Of a DNA stretch of 64,000 bases, positions 34,690-46,859 are shown piece after piece; position 1 is the stretch's first letter, and each line of letters begins with the position of its first letter. The stretch is from contig OZ025261.1 in NCBI GenBank assembly GCA_964019135.1, positions 28,876,029 through 28,940,028 on the forward strand. The letters are read 5' to 3'. Position numbers and translations under genes: made by a program. A model generated the notes under the pieces. The model saw only the letters and a list, made by a program, of their open reading frames with translations. It did not search any database and had not been told where the DNA came from. This DNA is from Arenicola marina. Taxonomy: Eukaryota; Annelida; Polychaeta; Arenicolidae.

Positions 34690-35550
34690 GGAGGGGGTAT
34701 CACATTTAACACAGCAATACTGACATACCTGAGTACTAAGCTAACAATTCTGGGCAGATTATGTCGGCTCAAAAATACCGCATTAGCAAAACGCATATTT
34801 GTGGAGCGTCTCTATCAATCCCAGGGCCCAGGGCCAAAGTTTGGGTATATTAGGGACATCATAGAGAATATGAAAAAATTTAATTTAGAAGGAATCGTTT
34901 TTAGGTTCATGGATAACAGCAACTTTCCTAGCAAAGGCGACTGGAAAAAGTTGGTGAGAACGGCCGTGCGGCGCTGGTCGGAACAACTGTTAACCACCAA
35001 ATTGTCCAAACCAAAATACAGACGCCTTGAAATGATTAGAGGGGGAGGTTTTGGCGTAAACGCCATATGGACCTTAGAACACCGTACGCGTGGTCGAAGG
35101 CAACACCTTCGTGACCTAGCTCGTTTGAACTGTGCCGTACACGACACCAAGACATATGCATGCACACACTGTGACCGTGCATATACGGATATTCTCAATC
35201 ACCTTTTCCATTATTGCGTGGCGTACCGTGAGGCCCGTGAATACTTCTGGGCACTAATTGTAAATACATGTGAAGTGCCAATAAGCGCGTATCTATACAA
35301 TCTTGAAGAGATCGAATTAACTCGAATAATGTTAGGCAAGCCTCCTGACATTGAAGCCACCCTAGAGCAGGTTAGCCTTTTAACCCAATGTGCCAACGTT
35401 GGGCAAAGAATGTCATACGACAAAATGTTAAAATTTTACTGACGACCGTTTTCTTGTTTTTGTTTTTTTGTTAGTTATTTGTTCTGTTTTTTGACATGTT
35501 CTAATGCTCACCAGGAAGTGGTGGAATAAAGGAGATTCATTCATTAATTC
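34690..35550 (+). pseudogene. LINE ORF2 C-terminal end with 3' tail (left copy)
   Basis: A long frame (34,627-35,442) encodes the part of a non-LTR ORF2 protein beyond the reverse transcriptase core. It contains LSTKLTILGRLCRLKNTALA, GDWKKLVRTAVRRWSEQ and a zinc-knuckle-like CTHCDRAYTDILNHLFHYC near residues 178-196. The first 20-odd codons come from flanking poly-C/G-rich DNA. The frame stops at a TGA where the right copy has TGG. After it, AATAAAGGAGATTCATTCATTAATTCAT gives a polyadenylation-like signal and a short ATTC-type tail, fitting a CR1/L2-like LINE 3' end. It is 5' truncated. Comparison with 21.6-21.8 kb shows it inserted into older unit DNA. Confidence 0.8.
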
Positions 35551-36470
35551 ATATATAAGCCAATGAGTATGTTGCCGTGAGTCCAAGCCGGCCTCGAAGG
35601 TCTAATTACGATGTCGTAGAGAAATATTTCACCCGGGGTCAATGTACCGATTTCTTTACTTCCCTCCGTCCACACAACAAAATTAGAATGCCAGCTGCTA
35701 TTTTATCGACATAAACGCTGCATGTCAAAAGCAGTTCTTACCAATCTGTAGCATGACCTAGCGACAATAAAGGTGGTCGTGCATGGTATATAATTCCAAT
35801 TAAAGTGAAGGGATAGACGGCTGTGAGTCGATAATTGACCGATAGATTGTCTTTCGTTCCGACACCCCTAGTTGTAAGGAACATCTAAGTCGAGGTCTTA
35901 GCAACTATTAGCTGTATCGATCCCGGCGGCTGTGCGCATCATGTGTTTGGCACGCTCCAGATTTATTTAAACGATCGTCAATCTCGATCCCATTAGAAGC
36001 ACATTACCACTGCTGGCATGCGCATGGCTTAATTGCATCTGACACAGACCTTGGTGTGAAAAAAACAATACTGCAAACACACGTGAACCCACGTTATTAC
36101 TGTTATCGCGAGTAGAATTTATATTCTACTTTACCTCACATATGCGCTAGGCGTTAACATGTCTCCTTGCTTCTTTGGTTTAACTTTCGCATATACAACG
36201 TGAAATGTTTTAAGGCTTACACGTCCTTCCAGATCGTTTGCGCCAGTCGTCTTCTTTACACCATATATCAATTTATCGTGACCAAGAAATGGCCCGCGCA
36301 GCTATGCATACTAGCGAGACGGGCCATTTAAATCCATCACCACCATTTTGTGTTTGTGTGACTTTATGTTTCATTGTTCTGCATCATGTAACTATGGCAA
36401 CGATTTTTTACGGAAGTGGCCACAGGGCGGTTTGTGTCAGATTACAGGATTTTAGCGGCCTTCAGATTTA
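35551..36470. other. Intergenic part of unit D; no gene
   Basis: 35,551-36,060 is a diverged paralogue of 21,770-22,240. The remainder to 36,470 is AT-rich with no motif. The 77-codon frame at 36,238 is preserved only because the right copy is nearly identical. Confidence 0.45.
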
Positions 36471-36478
36471 AAGACAAT

Positions 36479-36716
36479 AGGGCTGTACAGTTCTCGCGGC
36501 TTCTATTTCCGGTTTAGGTCTTTTGGGGACCAACAAAAAAACACGTGCTCTTAGAACGAGTGCGCATCACGCTGGTGCCTTGCTGCAACTGCGTGACTCC
36601 CACTCATTGTAGTCAACGTTTTAGTTTGGGAACCGGCCCGCTGCGCGGTTTGTGCCTAAAGAATCGAGTGGGTGTGAAACTACTTTTTGTTTGCTTTGGT
36701 TCGGGCGTGGCTAACT
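36479..36716. repeat. Dispersed repeat R5, copy in unit D
   Basis: GCTGTACAGTTCTCGCGG, AGAACGAGTGCGCATC, CAACTGCGTGA and CGGTTTGTGCCTAAAGAATCGAGTGGGTGTGAAA are matched with about 80% identity by eye at 42,130-42,352. Length is about 230 bp. It may be a short interspersed element, but I see no convincing box A/B. Confidence 0.6.
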
Positions 36717-36739
36717 ATAAAATCATAATATAATTAAAG

Positions 36740-38290
36740 ATAAGACATTTATCTCTCCATAATGTGGGAGATCCGTTCGATGAGACTGTTGGAAGCGTTT
36801 TATTTTGAGGCAAATCATCCATGTGTATATTTCTGCGACAAACGAAGCCCCAACTCCCCGCCTGGTCAGTCGATATATGGAGCGTTGTTGCGTAACCATA
36901 GGTACCGCGTGCAAACATGCGAGTCAAGATGATCCTTACGTCATACAAAATGGAAAACCCCGGGCAACACATTAGATCGTCTGTCACTGACAGTCACTGA
37001 TGAGACACCCGCATTCTGGTTTATCAACTGAATTAGGGGTCGCCGAGGAAAATATTGAGCTATCGATCTTTACGGAAGTTGTCTATCTAACAAATTCCAA
37101 CACGTTATCAGAACTGCGATTCAGACACCTTACAATTACCCACCCCCTCATTTGCACAAACAGTTGATGAAATTATCAATTGTTGTGACTTTGCATCTAT
37201 GATCATACTAGTATACAATATATATCCATAAATCTACATTAAGTAATATGTATATGTAAAATGACGGGAATATATCTCAATATATATGGTAATACCAGGA
37301 GCCTTGTGGTTAGTGCGGTATTAATTTAGTAACTTTCTGCCACAATGTTAAACAGTCTAGTTACATGTTTCTGATGTTTTTACAGCATGTCGCTGGATTA
37401 TGATGTAACAGAATAGGCTCCAAAATGGGTGGTCATGTAGACCAATTTAGCGCTACTGGTCTTCAAGTGAGGTGATCCCTCTTCGCCAAAAAAAGAGCTT
37501 AGAAAATCTCGTGGAAAATTGTTGGTTTATCTTGGTACTCTGGGTTACTCTTCAAGAAGATTGTTCTCGGAATCTTGCCTGCTGAACAAGTATTTGCCAG
37601 ATGTTGATAAGCTAACACACATAAAATTCATTGCGAGTCTTCGGTTCATGCAGACGTTTCCATGACACGGGGAAACAACGCCGAGAGGCATTGCAGCGCT
37701 AGTTCTAGCTTGGTTCCGCAGCACTAACTTCGCTAACTCAGCAATACTTATATATTAAAACCTCACTCCCGACAACACCCCTAACCCGATCGCCTCCCTA
37801 ACTCGTTCGATTTTTTGCAGTCCCAACTGACGTCCTATGTCTTAGCATTTTTTTTTACATACACTTTATTTATTTTACGAGGTTCACAACAGAGAATTCA
37901 CATAGTAATGTTCACCTCGGATAGAACAAACAGAAGTGTAAATTGATCAACAGCAATGCAAATACAGAAACAAATCAGTCATGTGACATAATTGAACAGT
38001 AGGGCAAGAATCAGTATGACATCTTAGGAAAAGATTATCACGAGAAACGTTTGGTACTGACTATGCAGCGAATAATAGATTGAAACACTGATGTGTTATC
38101 TTCAATGGTAAATGCAGATGAACCGTGGAGGAGCAGGTCGCATAGGATGTCACAATGCCTTAGCATTGCAACCGTATTCTATAACCCGACCACATCCCTA
38201 CTCTGTAAGTCGAACGATCATTATGGCCAGAAGGCCCCATTTCATATTCATAAGTCGGCCGGCTGTCGGCTGGCAGAAGGATTAGTGTCA
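36740..38290. other. No gene seen
   Basis: Intergenic sequence with a counterpart at 60,049-61,599. Open frames are short, overlap on both strands and show no motif. A T run at 37,848-37,855 precedes a stretch of TTTATTTATTTTACGAGG. Nothing else stands out. Confidence 0.45.
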
Positions 38291-38299
38291 CTGGCTAAT

Positions 38300-38493
38300 T
38301 GCAATTAGTAGAACACACACACGCAGGCGATAACGTCTGTAGACTGGATAGCATTCTTGCAAATGTGTAAAACATGTTTGCATGTTGTTAGCGCATACAT
38401 TGTAGTGTTGATGACACAACTCGATACACGTACAATCGGGGGATACCACATGTGAATGGCGTGCGCTTTGATGATTTTGATCAAACAACTCCC
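38300..38493 (-). mobile_element. Truncated pogo/Tigger-like remnant (left copy)
   Basis: The reverse complement matches 8,190-8,335 (CAAACATGTTT..ACACATTT, CTA(C/G)AG(A/G)CGTTATCGCCTG). Homology stops at 38,493-38,496, where the right copy (61,610-62,165) continues into the rest of the element. So this copy has lost its other part to a deletion. Confidence 0.6.
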
Positions 38494-38527
38494 TCTCTAG
38501 CATCTGAAAGGGAATAATAAAAAAATA

Positions 38528-39872
38528 CATTTTGTAAATGGAAATGTTTGTAAACGTAAACAAAAATAATAATTCGTTTGACCTTAGGAACCACTTGGAA
38601 CTTGTTATCATCTGGTAATTGTTGAGTATTAATTGGCAACGATATATTTTGGACTGGTTTTATTCGCATCAGCCGTCTACTGTGCGATAATAGAGAATTA
38701 TCAGCAATAGTGGTGGTGATAATAGATGCACGATATCAATGACTGATAAATTAACGCAAGAAGCAGGTCTTACCTTTTCATTTTCCTTGGAAGGATGACA
38801 TTTCTGGACATTTCTTGTAAAACAAACTTGAAGTTGCTGCCTGTTGACGGCGACACTGTGCAACACCAAGCGCTCACCGTTTGGCGGCGCCACCGGCGAA
38901 CTATTGCAAGGAAATCGCCGTGTGACCTATCTTGGTGTACTAATACATTTGCTGCTTAGTTGCCTGTGCGTGCCGCATTTTGTAAATGGAAATGCTTGTA
39001 AACGTAAACAAAAATAATAATTCGTTTGGCCTTAGGAATCACTTGGAACTTGTTATCATCTGGTAATTGTTGAGTATTAATTGGCAACGATATATTTTTG
39101 ACTGGTTTTATTCGCATCAGCCGCCCGATTCTACTGTGCGATAATAGAGAATTATCAACAATTGTGGTGGTGATAATAGATGCACGATAACAATGACTGA
39201 TAAATTAACGCAAGAAGCAGGTCTTACCTTTTCATTTTCCTTGGAAGGATGACATTTCTGGACATTTCTTGCAAAACAAACTTGAAGTTGATGCCTGTTG
39301 ACGGCGGCACTGTGCAACACCAAGCGCTCACCGCTTGGCGGCGCCACCGGCGAACTATTGCAAGGAAATCGCCGTGTGACCTTTCTTGGTGTACTAATAC
39401 ATTTGCTGCTTTGTTGCCTGTGCGTGCCGCATTTTATAAATGCAAATTCTTGTAAACGTAAACACAAATAATAATTCGTTTGGCCTTAGGAATCACTTGG
39501 TACTTGTTATCATCTGGTACATGTTGAGTATTAAATGGCAACGATATATTTTTGACTGGTTTTATTCGCATCAGCCGCCCGCTTCTACCGTGCGATAATA
39601 GAGAATTATCAGCAATTGTGGTGGTGATAATAGATGCACGATATCAATGACTGATAAATTAACGCAAGAAGCAGGTCTTACCTTTTCATTTTCCTTGGAA
39701 GGATGACATTTCTGGACATTTCTTGCAAAACAAACTTGAAGTTGATACCTGTTGACGGCGGCGCTGTGCAACACCAAGCGCTCACCGCTTGGCGGAGCCA
39801 CCGGCGAACTATTGCAAGGAAATCGCCGTGTGACCTATTTGGTGTACTAATACATTTGCTGCTTAGTTGCCA
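38528..39872 (-). repeat. Three tandem ~450-bp modules with exon-like segments (left copy)
   Basis: Module starts are at 38,528, 38,976 and 39,430 (periods 448 and 454). On the minus strand each module has an open segment ending AAAATGAAAAG-GTAAGA. The first module has a candidate exon at 38,774-38,900 behind a TTTCCTTGCAATAG acceptor-like site. A gap of about 94 nt follows, ending CGCACAG, and then a second open segment containing MRIKPV(Q/K)NISLPINTQQLP. The donor is kept in all five complete modules of both copies. The acceptor is kept in four and lost in the third left-copy module. Joining the two segments keeps a frame (..VLQEMSRNVILPRKMK then SR(R/IG)RLMRIKPV..). I recognise no protein family. 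It may be repeated exons of an unknown gene or simply a satellite with an ancestral exon. Confidence 0.55.
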
Positions 39873-42095
39873 GTCAGTGGAAAAAAAACTTTGATCGTTT
39901 AATGCGGAATAACCCAAACAAGCAGAGTCATGTTATTGCCTTAAATTTAGATTGAATACCTCATAATCATAATAGCGCGAGTTAGAATATTTTATTGGCT
40001 CTTCATTATGCTGTAGCAACACTTCATTTCATTAAGACCCATCGACCCGACTAACTCGTGCTATTGTTATATTGCAATAATGTGACATCATTGCATAACA
40101 GGGGCTGGGGTCCACAATATTTTGATGATCGGGGGGGCGGGGGAGAGTCCACGCCTCAAATGGCCTTGGGTGGGATGTCATTGAAAATAATGCGGGCTAT
40201 TTGCACATCTGAAATGTTGACGCCGGCGCTGGCGCTGGCGTAGGCGTTGACAATGCCGTCATACTATGGTTAAGTTATGGTTAGCTTTTAAAGCTGACGA
40301 TAAACATTAATTTAGCGTTACGCTAAGGAGCACAGTGGCGTTATTGTAACGTAAACATAGAGCGTTAAGACAACGTATCTGCTCTGGTTCATTATACGCT
40401 ATGTTAACTTTGACATGCTTTCTGGATAGCTACCTAGGCCAACAAAGTTTTCGTGGCAAATATGAATCAAGAGCATCCATTCTGACTTGCAGAATGACTT
40501 GAATTTATTTTTGCCAGACAGCGCCATGTCAAGCGATTTCCTGTGGATTCTTGGACATCACTATTATTACCTATAGGTTTGACCTAGCGAAATAGATCAT
40601 GTTCATTTCAACTCGATAATCCCCGTCGGTCATAAAATAGAATATGGATTTCTCTCACTGCATGTCCATACGGTAGGATGTCCGAAGTCATGACTCAAAG
40701 GCATCATGTTTCTTGGAAGTGTCTTGTCCAAATTGAGCCTTCATGTGCACACATGCGGCCAAAAGAGAATCATTTCATTCACGCTGTACGAATAGCTGCT
40801 GTCATTCAGATCGAAAGTATAAAGTAAGTTCACTTGCATTATGACACGCGGATGTTGTGCCAAGGTCGATTGCATTATGACACTTCGGGCTTCGTGTTAC
40901 AGATTTGCGTTATGGATTGCCGCTTTTCTGGCATAGTCATTTTCATTGCATTAGGCCGGTCGGTTCCTTTCAAACAATGGAGGTGAAGTAATGCCGTGGG
41001 CGACGATACATCTATTTATACATCTTCCCTGAAAGAAAATGGAAAAGAGGGAGTTTCGCTTAAACAATTATATTATTTTTGACAATACTGGTCACTTTCA
41101 CATCAGGCAGAAGAACAGATCATGCTCTTTGTCTACTGAGGGTACTTTATTAGGTTATGTGCGTATCGGGTTGTTTTAAATGACAATTCAAGGCCCGTCT
41201 CATGTATATTTCCAGTTAAACTATAGATAATTAGCTAAACATTACACAAAAAAGAATTGTATTTAATCATACATTGGTGAAGTTCCAAGCACTTTAGCAC
41301 GACTACTCACCCTGCCATGGGCACTTTATTCAAGAATGTAACCTAGTCAATTTGGTTGGTCTACTTGATGTGATTACTATAAAACATTACGATATGAATT
41401 CATAAGCATTGAATGACGTACGTTTTATGTTAATTGCGTACCTGTGATTTGGGATTACCTGTTGAATAATCTTAGACATTAATGTATGTGTATGTCATAG
41501 TGTGACCATGTAAGTCACGGGTACATTATGTTTGTGGGCGTGACCAGGTAAGTCACGAACACATTATGATTACCGGGCCCTGGCGAATGTTTTAAACATT
41601 ACCGTGTTAGCAACCTCTGTTGTGTTTATTGACAATAGAAACAGAGGTTGACCTGTCCAGACGTGTTTCGATTTATCGGATCTTTCAAAGATATTGATAT
41701 TAACATAATGGTTTCTATTTTCTTGTATTTAATCTAAATATAGAGAGCAGAGCCTGTATTAAATATTAGTATTAATTATCGGAAGATCGGAGAGTTTTAT
41801 ACAATTGTTTAAGGAGTATATTAAAGTAAAAGTTAAACATGTTGGTTACTATGTCAATGGAGTTAGTCTAAGGGACTATATTATTACAGGCCGATACCTA
41901 CAAACATGGCTACATCGTAACTGATGAAGGATGGCATAGCGTTGTTAGCGGTAGGTTGTAAGGATACTTGAACTCTTATTTAAAGATAAGGTTTAAATGT
42001 TCCAGGAGTAACTAAACCCATGCGGAAGTATTGTCACTATTCATATCAATGGATAATGGCAAATACATTTTATGCAAACAAAGTTGTACTTTTAT
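39873..42095. other. Unique spacer between duplicate copies; no gene
   Basis: No exon or known repeat recognised. Small features are a GGCGCTGGCGCTGGCGTAGGCG hexamer-like run (about 40,224-40,247) and two direct 29-nt repeats GTGACCA(T/G)GTAAGTCACG(G/A)(G/A)(T/C)ACATTATG (41,502-41,530 and 41,540-41,568). There is also an 11-bp inverted repeat at 41,611-41,650. Confidence 0.5.
41611..41650. repeat. Perfect 11-bp inverted repeat (hairpin)
   Basis: CAACCTCTGTT (41,611-41,621) and AACAGAGGTTG (41,640-41,650) are perfect reverse complements around an 18-nt loop. There is no U tract or partner gene that would give it an obvious role. Confidence 0.8.
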
Positions 42096-42129
42096 ATCAC
42101 ATTGCAGCTGCCCAGAAATTCAAGACCAG

Positions 42130-42352
42130 CGACGAATAGAGCTGTACAGTTCTCGCGGGTTCTAGGCCCACTTTAGGTCCTGTAAAAAAAAAACTCTTAG
42201 AATGAGTGCGCATTTGGCTGGTGCCGTGATACATGCAACTGCGTGAGGCACACTCATTGTGGTCAAAGTTTGAGTGTTGGGAATCGGCTGGCTGCGTGGT
42301 TTGTGCGTGAGGAATCAAGTGAGTGTGAAATTATATTTAGTTTGCTTTAAGG
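42130..42352. repeat. Dispersed repeat R5, copy in spacer
   Basis: Diverged copy of 36,479-36,716 in the same orientation. It keeps GCTGTACAGTTCTCGCGG, AGAATGAGTGCGCAT, AACTGCGTGAGGC and GTGAGTGTGAAA. Its divergence is far greater than that between the 23 kb copies, so it is an independent older insertion. Confidence 0.6.
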
Positions 42353-43090
42353 CATTTTCCGTTGGGCGCGGAGGCCTCGTTGTATGCGTTGTTTTACATA
42401 TTTTATATATCAGTCCGTCCCTTTTTGTATCCCCCCACCCACCCCTGCTCATTGGGCTAAGGTCAGGATTGCTCATCGAATCGTCATCGACGTTGCAAAA
42501 ATTATCGGCCCGACGCAGGCCCTTAATTGGCGTGCCTCTATTTGATACGAATTAATACACTCTAGCTTGTGACATCGTGACAACTGAACCTACAGGCGAT
42601 CGATCAATGAAATATTTAATACAGCAACAGCAAATTAGATGTAGGCCAGATGGACTTTATTGACCCATGGCAGTGTAAGCGATAATAGGGATCGGGTCAG
42701 AATGTGCAGGATTACCAACGAATTGTCACTAGGATATGCATGCAACGTGTCAAATGACATAGCGCTTGCACGAAATGTAGATCTAGTAAACTCCAGTAGC
42801 CCTGTGTAGTACGTGTCACTTACTGGAGTACACATGAGAGCTTCAACTTCAGCACTTGCGTAGCCAGCAGAAAATGCATAATGCGTAGGCCCGCACCCGG
42901 CCTCGCCAGCTTTGTCAAAATTAAATAAAATGTATAAGTGCCACCTAAATGGCGAGCGAAGTCTAGAGATCCAAGATTAAAACTTTACATGAATAAGTAT
43001 TTAATTGTGTTTTCAATGTACCTGAAAAATGTATTTGGATTCTCATCAAATATATAGTATGACATGATTAAGTCTTTTGTGGGGCCCCTT
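42353..43090. other. No gene seen; ends at duplication junction
   Basis: Intergenic sequence without recognised motifs, ending GTGGGGCCCCTT at the junction. The GGGGCCCC palindrome (43,081-43,088) abuts the breakpoint. Confidence 0.45.
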
Positions 43091-43439
43091 GATTTACTCA
43101 AAAATTGGGTTAGCGAACAAGTTATAACGATATATATCAACTGAAGGGGGCAATATGCATTTGTAGAATATAGATGCTATGCGTCAATCATTGCGCCAAC
43201 AGTCATTGAGAAATAAGAAAGTAATATCTCAGCCCTGGACTTGTTCAGTGACCTAATTCAAATCTTATGTTCATGATGTTCAAGGCACGCCTTAAAAAAT
43301 AAATTTGTTATATCACACGTAATTGCTGACTTATAATATTGCCAATATTGACCCTTTTATTTTACATGAATAACCAGTACAAGCGCACCCAACTCTTAAC
43401 ACCTTGCTCACATACCCAGTGCATGTGCACGATTGGCGA

Positions 43440-44570
43440 TTCAGGTTTTTATTAGCAACGTCTTAGCAGATAGCAGAATAAATTGATTAACTTCAATATT
43501 CACACATTCAATCGATCGACACAAAAGGGAATGCGTTCATCAACGACATTATGACCAGTGATTGCTGTTGATAATCTATGAAACGGATATAGTTTGACGC
43601 CTTAAAGCGAGGGACTAGGAGTACGACGAGGGGCTTTATCTGCCATCAACAGTTTTCAATTCATCTGCACTCAATAGTTTCAGTCCATCGTTAGGGCTCT
43701 TTCGGGTCTCGCAAACAATGTAAACATTGCATCTTGCATTTCGTGATGAGTGGACATAAATGGCATGTCTTCCTCTCGTCATATATGTGTAGAAATATAG
43801 ACCACCAGCTCACTAAGTCACCGCAAATTCATTAATTTGGGAGTAAGTGCCATACTCTACTGTCGTATGCTTAATTATGTGTCTTTAAATGCCAACAGTA
43901 AAAACTTTTTGGTAAGCCTTTAATTTTTACTATTTTACTTTACGGAATATCCTTGGCATCCACTTTGCCACGAGACACTCACTGCGCTCTGATTGACCGT
44001 TTTGTCGGTTTATCTCTAGTTTGATAGATGCAAAGCGGAAACTTGCTGAACTAGCAAGGCTTTTTAATGCTTCAGCGTAATAACTTTCATATACATGTAT
44101 ATCTAGACCCTTACCTTGTGAATGAATGCAGAATTACTGCCGAAATTTGCTAATTAATGTTCATTGATTGCGAGTGTAAATTTTATGCTTTTGGCTTGTC
44201 AATGAACAATAACAGCTATTTATTTTGCTGTACACGTCGATGAGTTTGAGCGTTGATATTATATTGTACCTAGCTTCCGTTAATAGACTTTCAACAGTCT
44301 ATACCAGGACTTTCCTTCACTAACATTGTTTGAAAAAATATATTAATATCTGGACAAGTGGGTAACCGTCGGTACAAGGCTACGCGGTTTAATTGATAGT
44401 GCTCATATGCAGCTTCAATGGTGTTGATTATATACCAGCTGGCGTCAGAGTATGCAACTGTTGCTCGTGGCCAAGTAAATCTGACCTCAATTCCTCTCTC
44501 AGCGCAGCGGAGAGCACACATGTTGGGGGCGACATGGGCGGTGATTTATTTTGGAAACCATGTCTCGAGT
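43440..44570. repeat. Conserved flank block R2, right copy of unit C
   Basis: Matches 20,140-21,240 with visible substitutions and a 30-bp net length difference. It is the more complete of the two C-unit copies. Confidence 0.6.
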
Positions 44571-46850
44571 AACTTTCATAAAGAACGCTTTATAAAAAGG
44601 CCTAAACTTGAAGTCCATAGCTTGGGTTTTTCCATTACATTATTACCAATCAATGTTCTTCAAACGTCAGAGAAGAAATTTATCGTGACTGAGTATTAAG
44701 ACCTAGCCTATTTTCGCGATATTGCGATTCGAAATCGCAAAAAGCGGAAAGCGGGCATGATCGGCAAACTGTGGCTAACATGCGGATGGGGATAAATGTG
44801 ATAAATAAGTTGGAAAAGAAGATGTGATTTTATGACTGATTCTGAAGGTCTAGTCGGTGGTAAAAGCGTGTCGAGAGGCACATTAATCTGGCTTTGCCCT
44901 GCAAATATGTTTACGTCCACGACAATATAGGAATGTCCACAATAATAGGTCTAACGTTATAATGTCGTAAAATGGATAATAAAAACGCTTCAGGCACACT
45001 TGTTGTTGGCATAGGTTCCTACCTAGACACTCGAAGGAAGTGACTGGGCGCAGTGAGGCGAGCGGGTGGGGGCACCCCCATTTGACACCCCAAAGATGAC
45101 GTTCATACGTACATACAAACATATAAGCTATGTCCGTTGCCCGAAGTTTAATCCGGTCTCGAGCATCTAATTACGATGTCCAAGAGAAATAATTTACACG
45201 GTAGGCCAGTGTCAATATATCGATATCTTTACTTACCTCCGACAACACAAATAAATTAGCCTGACAGCGGCTTTTTCATCGGCATAAAAAATACATGGCA
45301 AAAGCAGTACAAACCAATTTGTAATGCGACTAAGCGGCAATACAGGTGTTCGTGCATGGTATTAAATTGCCATTATAGTGAGGGATAGGCGGCTAAGCCA
45401 CGATAATTGACCGATAATGTGTCCTTGGTTCTGACACCCTTGATTGTGCAGTACATCTAAGTCGAGGTCTTGGCAACTAGTAACTGCACCGATCGATCAC
45501 GACCCCATTAATTGCACATTGCCACTGCTGGCATCTGCATGGCTTAATTGTACATCACACTGACCTTCATGTAAAAAAAAAAAACTTGAGTACACCAACA
45601 TAATATATATATGTGCGCCATACGTTGCAGTTTAGTATTAAACAAGACCACGTCTAGTTTCTTACCATGCATTTCTTTCAAATAATTTGATAACCATATT
45701 AAAATGTGAGTAGATGCTTTATCTAAAATATCCGGAAGCTATTCAGAAAATGGGCGCAGAACGTACACATATAAGTTGTATCTATTGTAAGATGTTGGTG
45801 CCCGTCGCAACTAAGTATACTTGAAATACAGATTGAAGGTAAAAATTCATGAAGTTGGGGAATTGTTATAATTTCTATTGATGAAAGTAGCGTTTTATTT
45901 GTCACAATTCATAATAAAGACTTCCGATTCTCCCTCTAAGTGGACATAATCCCAGGTGCCGACATCTTCCTATGAAATTGAAAGGAATAAGCTCTCTTGC
46001 TTGCAGCTTGTTCCCGTTGTTTCTCAACACTCATGAGCATGGCCGTTATTTGTGCATTGCCTACTGGGTTACTAAGCCCCGGCACCGCGGTGCTCCAACA
46101 GTCAATTAAATGTATTCATATCGTCTTGTTGGCGACAAATAAGTTATGTGTACTTTCGCAGCCCCAGCTGAGCTAAACATTCCTCTATATACAGGTCATA
46201 TGGTTGATTGTACGATATTAATTGCTCCGGCTAAGCCAAACCTATTTCTTACCATGACCGCGTTAGATGATCCTAAATTACGATGCGTATATTGGTGGGA
46301 AGCATAAGTGGCGTGTAGGTTCTCAGCCCCAGTTGACCAAACACTTCTCACTACAAGATATCTGGTTGACAATATGGTAAGCGATTGGGTCGGCTGAGCA
46401 AACTTACCAGGCTGCCCGGGCGGCCAGCAAAAATGAAGTAATGAAACTATATCTCGTATTATTGCGAACTGATGCTTGTGTTAACTAGTACAATAGCATT
46501 AACTCTGAAGGCGGCTAAAATCGTGTAATCTGACCCACGCCGCCCCGTGACCGTTTCAATAGTCAATCGTTGCCATAGTGACATTGCACGGTGCAAACAA
46601 ATTGCCCAGTTGCTTAGTTGCACGCGCCACGTTTCTTGACCACGATATATGGTGTCAAAAAGGCGACTGGCCAACTACATGTGGAAAGGCTTGCGATTTG
46701 CGGACAGTCAGTCGCAAAATTATTAATTATAGTCGATTACTACTGACGTGTAATCATAGAAGATGCATGTTCAGGCCTTAACTTTAGACTCAACTCATAA
46801 TGACACTAATATCGCGAGATTTGCTTGGGTGCGTTAGAGATTTTATTGTT
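44571..46850. other. Right copy of unit C intergenic DNA; no gene
   Basis: Counterpart of about 21,230-23,550. It lacks 42 bp that the left copy has near 22,672-22,713 (TATCAATAAAACCAATAAAA and onward). Nothing coding recognised. Confidence 0.5.
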
Positions 46851-46859
46851 TCTTTATTA

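Larger units (their letters stand above)
19784..43090. repeat. Large direct tandem duplication, left copy
   Basis: From GATTTACTCAAAAATTGGGTTAGCG at 19,784 onward the sequence recurs collinearly from 43,091. The offset between copies starts at 23,307. It steps to 23,313, 23,343, 23,301, 23,300, 23,306 and 23,309 through small indels, then to 24,532 after a 1,223-bp difference. If this is a simple tandem duplication, the left unit is 19,784-43,090. The right end of the second unit lies outside the window, so homology of 39.9-43.09 kb cannot be tested here. Confidence 0.9.

Noticed and set aside
41490-41900. Possible solo LTR in the spacer
   Set aside because: TG and CA ends can be picked out, but there is no flanking target duplication, partner repeat, primer-binding site or coding part in the window.
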